A DNA stretch of 64,000 nt from Xenorhabdus sp. BG5 (GCF_015163665.1 NZ_JADEUG010000020.1:1-64000), one strand, 5' to 3'; shown: positions 44,999-56,512, counted from the first letter of the stretch. A program made the numbers and translations. Notes: generated by a model from the sequence alone, not told the origin.

Positions 44999-46012
44999 TT
45001 AGTTCCATTTAAAATGTAATGACGAGAATTTCTCTTGAATTTCAGTAATAAATCGATCTGTATTAGAAAGGCTCCAATTTCTAGCGATGTAATAGCCTTC
45101 ACCTTGATAATCAAACTCAGGCTCTAACTGAGTACGGTACTTTTTGTATTTGTCTTCAGTTCCTTTAATTTCTTCATATTTTTTCAACAACTGAAACGAA
45201 CAAGTTTTATTATTTCGGAGATAGTGAAAACCAGACTCATCAATTAATTTATGATCCTCAAGTGCCTTAACTGTATAAAAACCAATGTCTGACTTACGGA
45301 AACCTTGCTGGTAAAGCATTCCATTAACATACAGATTAAGTGATGAGTGATCTTTTTCACTGCTAACAGCTCTCTTTTCCCGATTTTTATGGCGTACCTC
45401 TATCTGGTAATCTACCGCTTCGGGAAGAGGAATAATTTGCTCAACATTCAATAAAAGTTTTTCATTGACTCGAAAAGGTTGAAGACGAACACAAGTTATA
45501 TCCATCCCTATATCATTCATCCACAAAACCGATGTCGTAATCTCTTTAGAAAAACCAAAAGCAGCTAAAACGATACGTGTTTCTTTAGCAAAATCATTAT
45601 GTTGTGGAGAGTCCCAGGCCAGAAAATCCAACAACGAACTTTCAGCATCAATATCCTGTCCCGTTTGACTCAAAAATTCCCTGTAGGCACTAACAGCCTG
45701 CTCCCACGTTAGATTCGAAACCATAGCTGCGTACCGAATCGCCTGAAGTTCCATATGACCACCATCTTCATCCCGCTTAAGCTCTATGACGACAAGATTG
45801 GCAGACTTATCGATACCAAGTAAATCAAGGCTTCGCTTAGAGCCAACAAAATGGCTATATTCTTCTGCGATCACTAATGTATCTGGACTAATGGCGCCAA
45901 TTTGTGATCTTAAAAGACGCTGGATGTCTTGTCGTTCCTTCAGCTTCTCTGCCTCAAATGAAGTCATTTCAACTTCTATTAACGTATCCTGTGTTAATTC
46001 ATATATTGCCAT
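44999..46012 (-). CDS. PD-(D/E)XK nuclease-like protein (DUF91/NucS-like N-terminus)
   Basis: A 337-residue protein of unassigned function. The N-terminal ~110 residues look like the DUF91/NucS nuclease fold: SLDLLGID (Asp63), VVIELKRD (Glu77, Lys79) and ELQAIRYAAMV (Gln90) give a complete D-ExK-Q catalytic set. The C-terminal ~100 residues (GFRKSDIGFYTVKALEDHKLI... GEGYYIARNWSLSN) may be a separate binding domain. It is inserted between dusA and zur beside a broken DUF1266 gene. DNA repair or defence is possible but unproven. Confidence 0.7.
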   Translation of the reverse strand: MAIYELTQDTLIEVEMTSFEAEKLKERQDIQRLLRSQIGAISPDTLVIAEEYSHFVGSKRSLDLLGIDKSANLVVIELKRDEDGGHMELQAIRYAAMVSNLTWEQAVSAYREFLSQTGQDIDAESSLLDFLAWDSPQHNDFAKETRIVLAAFGFSKEITTSVLWMNDIGMDITCVRLQPFRVNEKLLLNVEQIIPLPEAVDYQIEVRHKNREKRAVSSEKDHSSLNLYVNGMLYQQGFRKSDIGFYTVKALEDHKLIDESGFHYLRNNKTCSFQLLKKYEEIKGTEDKYKKYRTQLEPEFDYQGEGYYIARNWSLSNTDRFITEIQEKFSSLHFKWN

Positions 46013-46085
46013 GTTTGTACTTGTATTATTTTTTTGTCATTGTTCCTTTGTGCCATATAGTATACATACCTATCCCTACAGGCTG

Positions 46086-46789
46086 TTAATGCAAAACGCG
46101 AATTTCAGTATGGCTATTATCCTCATCCATTACTTCGTCGTCGTCGAATGGATCTTCCATTTGTTGATCGCGTAACATGGAATTGACCACATCAGCAAAA
46201 CCATCTTTCATCTATTGTTCCATAAAGATACCTTTCGGGTTTGGCCAAGGTAATTGAGCCATCGGCCAGTCACAATGTTCCTTGTAAAACCAAAACGCTT
46301 TCAGGCGTCCTTTCGCTGTGTCAAAATCCCGACTCCAATAGGCATTACCTAACCGATAATTCGTGTGGAATTCTTCGAAGCTGCCAAAAATTTCATAAAT
46401 ATAATCAGCTGTTTTTAGTATATTTTTCCACGCCGTTTCTTCACTAATATAGCCCGCCGCAAAACAATTTCGGCTCAGAACAATCGCGCGCCAGAGATCA
46501 AATCCCCAAAGTAAAGCGGGCTGTCGTCCATTAATTGAGCGAGAACATTGCTGTACATATTCTTCTGGCTCTTCAATTAAACTGCCAAGTATTTAAACAT
46601 TTCGCCATCGGTAAAAACTGAATCAACCGCAAAACGCTCTGAGTGCATTCCTGCCCATAAATCATGCACTACTTTCCAATAATCTTTTTCATCAAGTATT
46701 CCCCAATTTGTATAGACTTGGGACTGATGAGACTCTGCATCAGATAAGGGCAATGTTCTTATCCACGGATTAACTTTCTTTTCAAGCAT
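46086..46789 (-). pseudogene. DUF1266-like gene, frameshifted (YbeR/YbeU-type)
   Basis: The minus-strand frame starts MLEKKVNPWIRTLPLSD and has TNWGILDEKDYWKVVHDLWAGMH, the conserved start of DUF1266. After EMFK near 46595 it shifts by one frame and continues as ILGSLIEEPEEYVQQ, LLWGFDLWRAIVLSRNCFAAG and LGNAYWSRDFDTAKGRL to a TAG at 46212. A further in-frame stretch, MKDGFADVVNSML to TAA at 46086, may be the original C-terminus beyond a nonsense codon. Function of DUF1266 is unknown. Confidence 0.7.
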
Positions 46790-46930
46790 CTCATCATAAC
46801 AAGCTAACTACTCTTCTTCACAAGTATGTTACACATCAGACGAGAACTGAACGTCATATAGATCCCTCTCCCTAGTTAAAAAACATGATAACATTAAAGT
46901 CATTAGCATCGTGTAGGTGTGAGAGGTGTA

Positions 46931-47443
46931 ATGAAAACTATCAATCAAAAAAAATTACTGGCACAGGCTGAAATAATCTGCCTGGCAAGAGGGGTTCGTT
47001 TGACACCTCAACGCCTTGAAATTCTTCGTTTAATCACTGAACAGCCTAGCGCGATAAGCGCTTATGATTTGCTGGATTTATTGCGTGAAGTCGAGCCACA
47101 AGCCAAGCCTCCAACCGTTTATCGTGGATTGGAGTTTCTGCTGGAACAAGGTTTTATTCACAAAATAGAATCTACAAATAGCTATGTGCTTTGCCATCAT
47201 TTTGAAGAGCCATGCCATACTTCGGCAATGTTTATCTGTGAATTTTGTGGCTCAGTAACCGAAAAGGATGCAAAGAATATTGAATCAGCTATTCAACAGT
47301 TAGCGCAAGGTACGGGTTTTCATTTGCGAAATAGCGTGATAGAAGTTCATGGCATGTGTTCTTCCTGCCATGAGATTGAATCCTGCACGGAGCGCGATAT
47401 ATGCCAGCACGATCATTCGATTGAAGAAAATAAAAAGAAATAA
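46931..47443 (+). CDS. zur: Zinc uptake regulator Zur (Fur family)
   Basis: Zur represses zinc importer genes when zinc is bound. The ATG at 46931 (MKTINQKKLL, 170 residues) has GAGAGG seven bases upstream and matches the E. coli length; the longer frame from 46919 lacks a ribosome site. Winged-helix residues are VRLTPQRLEILRL and KPPTVYRGLEFLLEQG. The structural zinc cysteines are Cys103/Cys106 (CEFC) and Cys143/Cys146 (CSSC); the HH-FEEPCH stretch supplies sensory ligands. Confidence 0.95.
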   Translation: MKTINQKKLLAQAEIICLARGVRLTPQRLEILRLITEQPSAISAYDLLDLLREVEPQAKPPTVYRGLEFLLEQGFIHKIESTNSYVLCHHFEEPCHTSAMFICEFCGSVTEKDAKNIESAIQQLAQGTGFHLRNSVIEVHGMCSSCHEIESCTERDICQHDHSIEENKKK

Positions 47444-47502
47444 GAAAAAATATTTGAAGCCAAATCGAGCAATGAGGCGATCATAACTAATATAAACTTA
47501 TA

Positions 47503-47548
47503 TTTTCCCAGAACCCGTTAAACTTAAGTTTAACGGGTTCTGGGAAAA
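47503..47548. terminator. Perfect 46-bp inverted repeat, bidirectional terminator of zur and lexA
   Basis: TTTTCCCAGAACCCG... continues to a dyad centre at 47525/47526 and is mirrored exactly, with 23-base arms and no mismatch. It sits between convergent zur (stop 47443) and lexA (stop 47593) and has T-tracts at both ends, the form of a strong two-way terminator. Confidence 0.85.
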
Positions 47549-47592
47549 ATGACCGCCCCAGAATGGCAAACTGCAATTATCCGCCTTTGCAA

Positions 47593-48207
47593 TCAGAACC
47601 AGTCCCCGCTACGAATAACGCCGACTGCCAATCCTTCAATAGTGAAATTCTGCTCGCTCAAATCAACAACAATGGGTTTAAATTCCGGATTTTCAGCAAT
47701 CAGTTCAATTTTGTTTCCTGTTTGTTTGAAGCGTTTTACTGTGACTTCATCTTCAATGCGCGCCACAATGACTTGTCCATTATGAACATCCTGTGTTTTA
47801 TGCACAGCCAGTAAATCTCCGTCCATAATCCCAATGTCTTTCATGGACATACCACTGACACGTAACAGAAAATCAGCACTTGGTTTGAATAATTCAGGAT
47901 CAACCTTATAGTGACTTTCAATGTGTTCCTGAGCCAGCAGTGGTTCCCCAGCAGCAACACGACCGATCAGCGGCAATCCTGCCCCTTCATTTTCTTCAAG
48001 CAGCAAACGGATACCTCTGGATGCACCAGAGATAATCTCTATCACCCCTTTACGCGCAAGTGCTTTTAAATGCTCTTCTGCTGCGTTAGGTGAACGAAAA
48101 CCAAGTCGCGCTGCAATTTCAGCACGTGTTGGTGGCATACCCGTTTGCGAAATATGGTCACGCACCAAGTCATAGACTTGCTGCTGCCTGGCAGTTAATG
48201 CTTTCAT
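47593..48207 (-). CDS. lexA: LexA repressor
   Basis: LexA represses SOS genes and cleaves itself when RecA filaments form. The 204-residue protein has the winged-helix N-terminus ([41 protein letters not shown]), the scissile Ala86-Gly87 (RVAAGEPL), the catalytic Ser121 (SGMSM) and Lys158 (VTVKRF). Two LexA boxes precede it, so it is autoregulated. dgkA lies upstream on the same strand, about 118 bp away. Confidence 0.98.
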   Translation of the reverse strand: MKALTARQQQVYDLVRDHISQTGMPPTRAEIAARLGFRSPNAAEEHLKALARKGVIEIISGASRGIRLLLEENEGAGLPLIGRVAAGEPLLAQEHIESHYKVDPELFKPSADFLLRVSGMSMKDIGIMDGDLLAVHKTQDVHNGQVIVARIEDEVTVKRFKQTGNKIELIAENPEFKPIVVDLSEQNFTIEGLAVGVIRSGDWF

Positions 48208-48215
48208 TTCGCCCC

Positions 48216-48231
48216 CTGTTTGTTTATACAG
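48216..48231 (-). promoter_or_regulatory. LexA box 2 (proximal) of lexA
   Basis: CTGTTTGTTTATACAG is an exact CTGT-N8-ACAG SOS box that ends nine bases before the lexA ATG and overlaps its ribosome-binding region. Confidence 0.9.
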
Positions 48232-48236
48232 TCAGA

Positions 48237-48252
48237 CTGTGAGTATATACAG
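48237..48252 (-). promoter_or_regulatory. LexA box 1 (distal) of lexA
   Basis: CTGTGAGTATATACAG is an exact CTGT-N8-ACAG SOS box. It is spaced 21 bp (two helical turns) from the proximal box, the tandem arrangement of E. coli lexA. Confidence 0.92.
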
Positions 48253-48325
48253 GTAAAGTCGAATTTGGAACCTGTCAGCATGTAAAAGCAGCTAAATAAC
48301 GTATTTAATGAAAAAACACACTACC

Positions 48326-48697
48326 TCAGCGCATAAAATGCGACCAAAAGATCATTCCCCAAATAAACAACGCCAAAAGTATGGAAAACAATACAGCCGC
48401 AGACCCCATATCTTTCGCTCGACCTGATAATTCATGATATTCACTACCGATGCGATCCACGACGGCTTCTATGGCACTATTGAGGATTTCGACAATGACC
48501 ACCAGCATAACAGAGCCAATCAGGAGGAGTCTCTCATGTAAGCCAAAATCTAAAGAAAATGCAATGATGATCGCAAGTATGGCAGCAATTGCTTCCTGCC
48601 GAAATGCCGCTTCATTTTGCCATGCCGCCTTGATTCCTTTCGCCGAATATCCAGCCGCTTTAATGATGCGACTCAAACCCGTAGATTGATTTGCCAT
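48326..48697 (-). CDS. dgkA: Diacylglycerol kinase
   Basis: DgkA phosphorylates diacylglycerol released by periplasmic glucan synthesis so it can re-enter phospholipid synthesis. The 123-residue protein has three membrane helices and the family core VEILNSAIEAVVDRIG, with the catalytic glutamates, and ELSGRAKDMGSAAV. Length matches E. coli (122). It is divergent from plsB, as in E. coli. Confidence 0.96.
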   Translation of the reverse strand: MANQSTGLSRIIKAAGYSAKGIKAAWQNEAAFRQEAIAAILAIIIAFSLDFGLHERLLLIGSVMLVVIVEILNSAIEAVVDRIGSEYHELSGRAKDMGSAAVLFSILLALFIWGMIFWSHFMR

Positions 48698-48834
48698 AAA
48701 AATTTTCTTTAATGAACTTAATGATTATATGGTTATATAACTTTTAGCTCTTATTATTGTCTTATTTCCACAGATCTCAAAATCTGTTTCTGGTATCCTT
48801 GCGATGCGTTGCTAACAAGAGGCTTAAAGCAGTT

Positions 48835-51291
48835 ATGTCAGGTTGGCGTAAAATATATTATAAGTTATTGAATTTACCACTAAAATTATTAGTAAAAAGT
48901 AAACTAATCCCTACAGATCCTATTGCAGAGCTTCGTCTTGATACGACTCGGCCTATTTTGTACATACTGCCGTATCGCTCAAAAACAGACTTATTGACTC
49001 TACGTCAACAATGTCTGGCGCAAGATCTGCCTGATCCGTTGGATCCTTTGGAAATTGGTGATACACAGCTTCCCAGTTGTGTCTTTATCGATAATGGTCC
49101 ACGTGTGTTCCGTTGTTATGCACCAAAACATGAATCTGTGAGAATTTTCCACTCTTATCTGGACTTGCATCACAATAATCCCGATCTGGATATCCAGATG
49201 GTGCCCGTTTCCGTCATGTTTGGCCGCTCTCCAGGACGCGAAGGGCAAGAAGGGCACACAGCCCCACAATTACGCTTGCTAAACGGCGTGCAGAAGTTTT
49301 TTGCGATCTTATGGCTTGGACGGGATAGTTTTGTCCGTTTCTCCACACCGGTGTCTTTACGCCATATGGCCGACGAGCATGGTACAGATAATATCATCGC
49401 CAATAAACTCGCCCGTGTGGCTCGGATGCACTATTCCCGCCAGCGTCTTGCGGCGGTTGGGCCTCGTTTGCCAGCCAGACAGGATCTGTTCAACAAGTTA
49501 CTGACATCAAAAGCAATAGAAAAAGCGATTGCTGATGAAGCCCGTAGCAAGAAAATCTCTCCCGAAAAGGCAAAGCAGAACGCTATCAATATGTTGGAAG
49601 AGATTGCTGCGGATTTCTCCTATGAAACCGTACGCTTGACCGATCGGGTTTTAAGTTGGACCTGGAACCGTTTGTATCAAGGCATCAATGTTCATAACGC
49701 CGAACGAGTTCGCCAGTTGGCACAGGATGGTCATGAACTGGTTTATGTTCCATGCCATCGCAGCCATATGGACTATCTTCTGCTCTCTTATGTGCTCTAT
49801 CATCAAGGGCTGGTTCCACCGCACATTGCTGCGGGCATTAACCTGAATTTCTGGCCTGCTGGTCCGATATTCCGTCGTCTCGGTGCGTTCTTTATCCGCC
49901 GTACGTTTAAAGGCAATAAGCTCTACTCAACCCTCTTTCGTGAATATCTCGGTGAATTGTTTACCCGCGGTTATTCAGTTGAATACTTTGTCGAGGGAGG
50001 ACGCTCCCGTACTGGTCGTTTGCTTGATCCCAAAACGGGAACGCTCTCCATGACCTTGCAAGCTATGCTGCGAGGGGAATCTCGTCCCATCACGATTGTG
50101 CCGATCTATATCGGTTATGAGCATGTGATGGAAGTGGCAACTTATGCCAAAGAGCTGCGCGGTGCAACCAAAGAAAAAGAAGGCTTTTTCCAGATGGTTC
50201 GAGGGTTGCGCAAATTACGTAATCTGGGACAAGGTTACGTGAATTTTGGTGAACCGATCCCGTTGACGCAATACCTGAATCAGCATGTACCAGAATGGCG
50301 TGACTCCATTGATCCAATAGAATCTCAGCGTCCAACATGGCTGACGCCAACAGTCAGTAAACTGGCTGACAATATTATGGTCAATATCAATAATGCTGCC
50401 GCCGCTAATGCTATTAATTTATGCACTACAGCATTGTTGTCATCACGTCAGCGAGCACTGACTCGTGAACAGCTTATTGAACAGTTGGATTGCTATCTGC
50501 AATTACTGCGTAATGTGCCTTACACTGACGATATTACAGTGCCAAACCAAACCGCAGAAGAGTTGTTAGATCATGCTCTTATGATGAATAAGTTTGAAGT
50601 CGAGAAAGATAGTCTGGGAGATATTATTATCCTGCCACGTGAAAGCGCGGTATTGATGACTTATTATCGTAATAATATCCAGCACTTATTGATCCTGCCA
50701 TCTCTGATTACCAGTATTATTATGCACCACCGCCGCATTAGTCGTAGTGAATTACTCAGACAGGTAGCGCTGATTTATCCGTTGATCAAGCAGGAACTTT
50801 TCATGCGTTACAGCAAGGAAACGCTCCCGGACGTCGTCAATACCTTGATTGATGAGCTGGTACGCCAATGCCTTATCTGCAACAAAGAGCAAGGAATGCT
50901 GGTACTAAATCCTGCACGTATTCGCCCACTGCAATTATTGGCAGCTGGCATCAGGGAAACGCTGCAACGTTATGCCATAACGCTTTCTTTGTTGAATGCT
51001 ACACCTGAAATTAGCCGTGGTGTACTGGAAAAAGAGAGCCGGATGCTGGCACAACGTCTATCCGTTCTGCATGGCATCAATGCGCCGGAGTTCTTTGACA
51101 AGGCAGTTTTTGCTTGTTCGGTCAATACGCTGCGCGAAGAAGGTTATATTCAAGACAGCGGCGATATGATTACCACCAGCGCCCAGGAACTCTATCAGGT
51201 ATTGAGTGAACTGATGTCACCTGAAATTCGCTTGACGATTGAAAGTGTCAGTATGCCACCAGAACAAAATGAACCTGTACAGATAGCGTAA
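48835..51291 (+). CDS. plsB: Glycerol-3-phosphate 1-O-acyltransferase
   Basis: PlsB makes lysophosphatidic acid from glycerol-3-phosphate and acyl-CoA/ACP at the inner membrane. I start at the ATG at 48835 ([13 protein letters not shown], 818 residues), which matches the E. coli N-terminus (807); the upstream 26 codons are unlike the family. The four acyltransferase blocks are present: CHRSHMDY (HX4D), [20 protein letters not shown] and [12 protein letters not shown]. It is convergent with ubiA. Confidence 0.96.
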   Translation: MSGWRKIYYKLLNLPLKLLVKSKLIPTDPIAELRLDTTRPILYILPYRSKTDLLTLRQQCLAQDLPDPLDPLEIGDTQLPSCVFIDNGPRVFRCYAPKHESVRIFHSYLDLHHNNPDLDIQMVPVSVMFGRSPGREGQEGHTAPQLRLLNGVQKFFAILWLGRDSFVRFSTPVSLRHMADEHGTDNIIANKLARVARMHYSRQRLAAVGPRLPARQDLFNKLLTSKAIEKAIADEARSKKISPEKAKQNAINMLEEIAADFSYETVRLTDRVLSWTWNRLYQGINVHNAERVRQLAQDGHELVYVPCHRSHMDYLLLSYVLYHQGLVPPHIAAGINLNFWPAGPIFRRLGAFFIRRTFKGNKLYSTLFREYLGELFTRGYSVEYFVEGGRSRTGRLLDPKTGTLSMTLQAMLRGESRPITIVPIYIGYEHVMEVATYAKELRGATKEKEGFFQMVRGLRKLRNLGQGYVNFGEPIPLTQYLNQHVPEWRDSIDPIESQRPTWLTPTVSKLADNIMVNINNAAAANAINLCTTALLSSRQRALTREQLIEQLDCYLQLLRNVPYTDDITVPNQTAEELLDHALMMNKFEVEKDSLGDIIILPRESAVLMTYYRNNIQHLLILPSLITSIIMHHRRISRSELLRQVALIYPLIKQELFMRYSKETLPDVVNTLIDELVRQCLICNKEQGMLVLNPARIRPLQLLAAGIRETLQRYAITLSLLNATPEISRGVLEKESRMLAQRLSVLHGINAPEFFDKAVFACSVNTLREEGYIQDSGDMITTSAQELYQVLSELMSPEIRLTIESVSMPPEQNEPVQIA

Positions 51292-51332
51292 GTGTAGTCA
51301 TAACAATGCCAAGCTAGTATGGAAACAGAAAT

Positions 51333-51356
51333 TAACGGGCGGTAAATCGCCCGTTA
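51333..51356. terminator. Hairpin between plsB and ubiA
   Basis: TAACGGGCG pairs with CGCCCGTTA across TAAATC-like loop bases, 41 bp after plsB and 18 bp before the ubiA stop. T tracts are modest on both sides, so it probably serves both convergent genes. Confidence 0.65.
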
Positions 51357-51374
51357 TATTAATGCTACACCCTA

Positions 51375-52241
51375 TTAGACATAGCTAAAAAAGACGCCAA
51401 GGAATAGAACTAAACCGACATAGTTGTTGTTCATAAACGCTTGAAAACAGGCAGACCTTTTCCGATTTGTGATCAGTTTTTGCTGATAAATGAATAATGC
51501 TGTTGCCAGTAATACCGTCCAATAATATATTCCCCCCAGATTCACCATCCCGCCAACTAAGACCAAAATGCCCAGCATGATGAATTGCAGAATGCCAATG
51601 ATCAGTTTATCAAAGCGTCCGAAAAGTACGGCGGTCGATTTCACGCCGATTTTCAGGTCATCGTCACGATCAACCATTGCATACTGCGTATCGTAAATTA
51701 CAGACCAAATGATATTGGCTAAAAATAATAGCCAACATTCTAAAGGTAAGGATTCACTAACTGCGGCAAACGCCATCGGAATTGACCAGCCGTAAGCAGC
51801 ACCTAACACAACTTGTGGCAAGTGACTAACGCGTTTGACAAAAGGGTAAACCCACGCCAGTGCCAGACCAACGACCGACAATGCAATCGTCATTTTATTC
51901 AGTGTCAAAACCAGTGCGAAAGAAATGAGTACCAGTGTGGCAAACAAGATTTTGCTTTCTTTTTCGGTAATATCACCACTGGGAAGAGGACGAGATTTTG
52001 TCCGTTCTACATATCCATCAAATTTTCTGTCTGCGAAATCATTAATGCAACATCCCGCAGCACGCATAAAAAACACACCAAGAGTAAATACTAACCCTAT
52101 CTGCAAATCTGGCATGCCTTTTGCGGCGATCCACAATGCCCAATAGGTTGGCCATAATAGTAATAATGTGCCAATGGGTTTATCGATACGCATTAAACGG
52201 CAATAAGCACGCCATTTATCCCGCGTCATACAGACCTTCAA
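51375..52241 (-). CDS. ubiA: 4-hydroxybenzoate octaprenyltransferase
   Basis: UbiA attaches the polyprenyl chain to 4-hydroxybenzoate in the membrane. The 288 residues carry both aspartate-rich motifs, [16 protein letters not shown] and [17 protein letters not shown], plus about eight hydrophobic helices. It follows ubiC by 35 bp on the same strand. The listed start, [14 protein letters not shown], may be replaced by the internal MTRDKW at 52229; both are close. Confidence 0.95.
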   Translation of the reverse strand: MKVCMTRDKWRAYCRLMRIDKPIGTLLLLWPTYWALWIAAKGMPDLQIGLVFTLGVFFMRAAGCCINDFADRKFDGYVERTKSRPLPSGDITEKESKILFATLVLISFALVLTLNKMTIALSVVGLALAWVYPFVKRVSHLPQVVLGAAYGWSIPMAFAAVSESLPLECWLLFLANIIWSVIYDTQYAMVDRDDDLKIGVKSTAVLFGRFDKLIIGILQFIMLGILVLVGGMVNLGGIYYWTVLLATALFIYQQKLITNRKRSACFQAFMNNNYVGLVLFLGVFFSYV

Positions 52242-52276
52242 TCTATTTCTCCCCTTTAGTTCTGTTGATCTTAATT

Positions 52277-52783
52277 CTATTTATATGCAGGTGAATTCGG
52301 TAAAAAAACCTCTGTGAGCAGCAGTGGCTTGCCCGACAGCCTCAATAAAGAACGACGCGCCCAACGCTCCCCCTGCCGGCCTATTTGAATATAATCCCGC
52401 GTTAAATTATTACCACTAAAAAGATAACGTCCAAGTGGAACAGTACCTACATCAACCAATTTTCTATCTGGGCCAGTGAGTGTTTCCTCTGGAATCACTG
52501 TGCGTCCCAAAAGCCACGGGATGTTATCCCCATACAAGACAATTTCACGTAACCAATATTTTTCACTTACAGGTAGGTGCTCACTTTCATCATTTAACTC
52601 TGCCAGAGTGATAAAATCTTCCCGGAAAGGAACAACTGATACCTGCTGACAATGTTGTTCAAAACGACGTGTCATTGAGCCGACTTCCATCAGCCAATCT
52701 AAAACAGATTCAGACAGAAGGTCAGTCTCATTTGATGATAACCAGTGGATGGGGGTTGAATTTAATATTGTGTCATCTGCCAT
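52277..52783 (-). CDS. ubiC: Chorismate pyruvate-lyase
   Basis: UbiC removes pyruvate from chorismate to give 4-hydroxybenzoate, the first committed step of ubiquinone synthesis. The 168-residue protein has the family features [39 protein letters not shown] and the C-terminal [20 protein letters not shown]. It heads the ubiC-ubiA pair. A 281-bp spacer with a terminator and repeat copy D separates it from pgi. Confidence 0.95.
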   Translation of the reverse strand: MADDTILNSTPIHWLSSNETDLLSESVLDWLMEVGSMTRRFEQHCQQVSVVPFREDFITLAELNDESEHLPVSEKYWLREIVLYGDNIPWLLGRTVIPEETLTGPDRKLVDVGTVPLGRYLFSGNNLTRDYIQIGRQGERWARRSLLRLSGKPLLLTEVFLPNSPAYK

Positions 52784-52906
52784 ATCATTTTCCCATTGCG
52801 GGGAATATCAATTTCCCCGACAGCACAACGAATGGGGGGTGAGGATATCATGTTGCAGACCAATAAAATTAAAAGTTGATAACAAATTATGTAAATCACA
52901 AAAAAA

Positions 52907-52935
52907 CTCACCTTAATAACGGTTATTAAGGTGAG
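52907..52935 (-). terminator. Intrinsic terminator of pgi
   Basis: CTCACCTTAATAAC and GTTATTAAGGTGAG pair perfectly around one base. On the minus strand the stem is followed by seven T residues. It lies 129 bp beyond the pgi stop, with repeat copy D between. Confidence 0.8.
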
Positions 52936-52942
52936 AAGAGAC

Positions 52943-53045
52943 TATACCAATCTAACTTCAAGATGCGTGTGATTTCTCCCCGTGAAGCGGGGAGAAATCA
53001 GGTTTCATAGTGTTGTAAATTGCAACTTGAAGTTTAATGCGTATA
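52943..53045. repeat. ERIC-like palindromic repeat, copy D (inverted)
   Basis: 103 bp, the reverse complement of copies B and C, with ends TATACCAATCTAACTTCAAG and CTTGAAGTTTAATGCGTATA and the hairpin core CCCCGTGAAGCGGGG. It sits between the pgi stop codon and the pgi terminator, so it should be transcribed as part of the pgi 3' untranslated region. Confidence 0.88.
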
Positions 53046-53064
53046 GATAATACGGCAGTTCAGA

Positions 53065-54723
<1,659 letters not shown>

Positions 54724-54987
54724 CTATCAACTGTCAATAACAATAGGAATGCACAGATTGTAACGGTTTAATTCTGTGATTAATCTCCTTTTCCTTGTAA
54801 TTACTGATATTGGTCAAAATAGCTCATGATTTCCAGTCTTAATTGTTGAGATAGGCAAAAACGATAATTGCCTTTCCATCATGAAAATTATTTATGCTTC
54901 ATCGTCAAATATTGACTCCATACGCCTAACCCGATATTTCTAAGAGTCTATTCTCTGAACTATTCTCCGAACAAAAGGTTATCATCC

Positions 54988-56361
54988 ATGTGTGCTGTTT
55001 CATCTCCTAACTCGCAGTATGTAGTAGCAAAATTTGGTGGTACTAGTGTGGCAGATTTTGATGCCATGAATCATTGCGCCGACATTATTTTGGCGGACAC
55101 AAATATCCGTGTGGTCGTTCTGTCAGCTTCCGCTGGCGTAACCAATTTGCTGGTTGCATTAGCAGCTGGCTGCGAGAGTGACAAACGGGAGAACTACCTG
55201 AAACAGATCCGTGACATTCAATACGCCATTATTAACCGATTGAATGAAGCCGATGTGATCCGTGAGGAAATTGATCGTCTGCTGGAAAATATTGAGATGC
55301 TGTCAGAAGCGGCATCGCTCGCTACTTCAGAAGCGTTAACAGATGAATTGGTTAGCCACGGTGAAGTCATGTCCACCTTATTGTTTGTAGAGTTGCTACG
55401 TCAACGCAATATGGATGCCGAATGGTTTGATATCCGGCGGATTATGCGAACCAATGATAACTTTGGGCGGGCAGAGCCAGATATACTCCAGCTCCATACT
55501 TTGGCAATAGAATCTCTTCATCCTCGCCTGAACGATACAATCGTCATCACTCAAGGGTTTATTGGCAAAGAAGAAAAAGGTCGTACAACTACGCTAGGGC
55601 GAGGTGGCAGTGATTATACCGCCGCCTTACTGGGTGAAGCACTTGGTTTACAGCGTGTAGATATCTGGACAGATGTTCCAGGTATCTACACTACCGATCC
55701 CCGTATTGTTCCTACCGCTAAACGCATCAATAAAATTGCCTTTGATGAAGCGGCAGAAATGGCAACATTTGGTGCTAAAATCCTCCATCCTGCCACACTG
55801 CTACCGGCTGTTCGCTGTGGCATTCCGGTATTTGTTGGCTCCAGCAAAGAGCCACAAGCAGGCGGTACGGTGGTTTGTGATAAAACAGAAAATCCCCCGC
55901 TGTTTCGTGCATTGGCCTTGCGCCGCAAACAAACTTTACTGACATTACATAGCCTGAAAATGCTACATGCCAGGGGCTTTCTGGCAGAAGTTTTTACCCT
56001 GCTGTCACGCCATAATATTTCGGTAGATTTGATTACTACATCAGAAGTCAGCATCGCCCTGACGCTGGACACTAAAGGTTCCACCAGCACTAATGGCAAC
56101 CTGTTGACCAATGCATTGCTAACTGAACTTGCTAAATTGTGTCGTGTGGAAGTCGAAGAAGATCTGGCATTAGTCGCAATTATCGGTAATGAACTTTCAC
56201 GAGCAAAAGGATTGGGAAAAGGAATTTTTGGTGTGTTGGAACCATTTAATATTCGCATGATTAGCTGTGGTGCAAGCAGCCATAATGTCTGTCTGCTTGT
56301 TCCTGGTAACGATGCGGAACAGGTCATTCAGACCTTGCATCAAAGTTTGTTTGAAGGCTGA
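54988..56361 (+). CDS. lysC: Lysine-sensitive aspartokinase III
   Basis: LysC phosphorylates aspartate for lysine, methionine and threonine synthesis. The 457-residue chain has the kinase start VVAKFGGTSVADFDAM (from residue 12), GRGGSDYTAALL and two C-terminal ACT domains (LLTLHSLKMLHARGFLAEVF; LVAIIGNELSRAKGLG) that bind lysine. Its N-terminus is about eight residues longer than in E. coli. The 276-bp upstream region shows no lysine riboswitch motifs. Confidence 0.96.
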   Translation: MCAVSSPNSQYVVAKFGGTSVADFDAMNHCADIILADTNIRVVVLSASAGVTNLLVALAAGCESDKRENYLKQIRDIQYAIINRLNEADVIREEIDRLLENIEMLSEAASLATSEALTDELVSHGEVMSTLLFVELLRQRNMDAEWFDIRRIMRTNDNFGRAEPDILQLHTLAIESLHPRLNDTIVITQGFIGKEEKGRTTTLGRGGSDYTAALLGEALGLQRVDIWTDVPGIYTTDPRIVPTAKRINKIAFDEAAEMATFGAKILHPATLLPAVRCGIPVFVGSSKEPQAGGTVVCDKTENPPLFRALALRRKQTLLTLHSLKMLHARGFLAEVFTLLSRHNISVDLITTSEVSIALTLDTKGSTSTNGNLLTNALLTELAKLCRVEVEEDLALVAIIGNELSRAKGLGKGIFGVLEPFNIRMISCGASSHNVCLLVPGNDAEQVIQTLHQSLFEG

Positions 56362-56389
56362 TAAAATAAAGTCAAATATCTTGCCAGAA

Positions 56390-56416
56390 AACCCGCATAA
56401 AAAGCGGGTTTTTTTG
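56390..56416 (+). terminator. Intrinsic terminator of lysC
   Basis: AACCCGC pairs with GCGGGTT across an A-rich loop, followed by seven T residues counted from the stem end. It lies 28 bp after the lysC stop. Confidence 0.88.
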
Positions 56417-56495
56417 ATCTTGCAAAGAGGATAATCAAGCAAACCACAACACATCGGATGTGTTTTTCCCCTTGTTATCATCCATAATAAGAAAA

Positions 56496-56512
56496 CGAAA
56501 ATAAATTCCATT
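56496..56512 (+). promoter_or_regulatory. Possible IclR autoregulatory site
   Basis: The reverse complement of this stretch, AATGGAATTTATTTTCG, resembles the aceB IclR operator (AATGGAAACTGTTTTTG) at 62613-62633. It lies 56 bp before the iclR start. E. coli IclR represses its own gene. Confidence 0.4.

Noticed and set aside
48757-48834. Longer plsB start adding 26 residues
   Set aside because: The added residues are unlike other PlsB N-termini, while the internal ATG at 48835 gives the conserved MSGW start.
55686-56327. 213-codon minus-strand reading frame inside lysC
   Set aside because: Opposite-strand shadow of the conserved ACT-domain coding region; Ser/Arg-rich text without a family.
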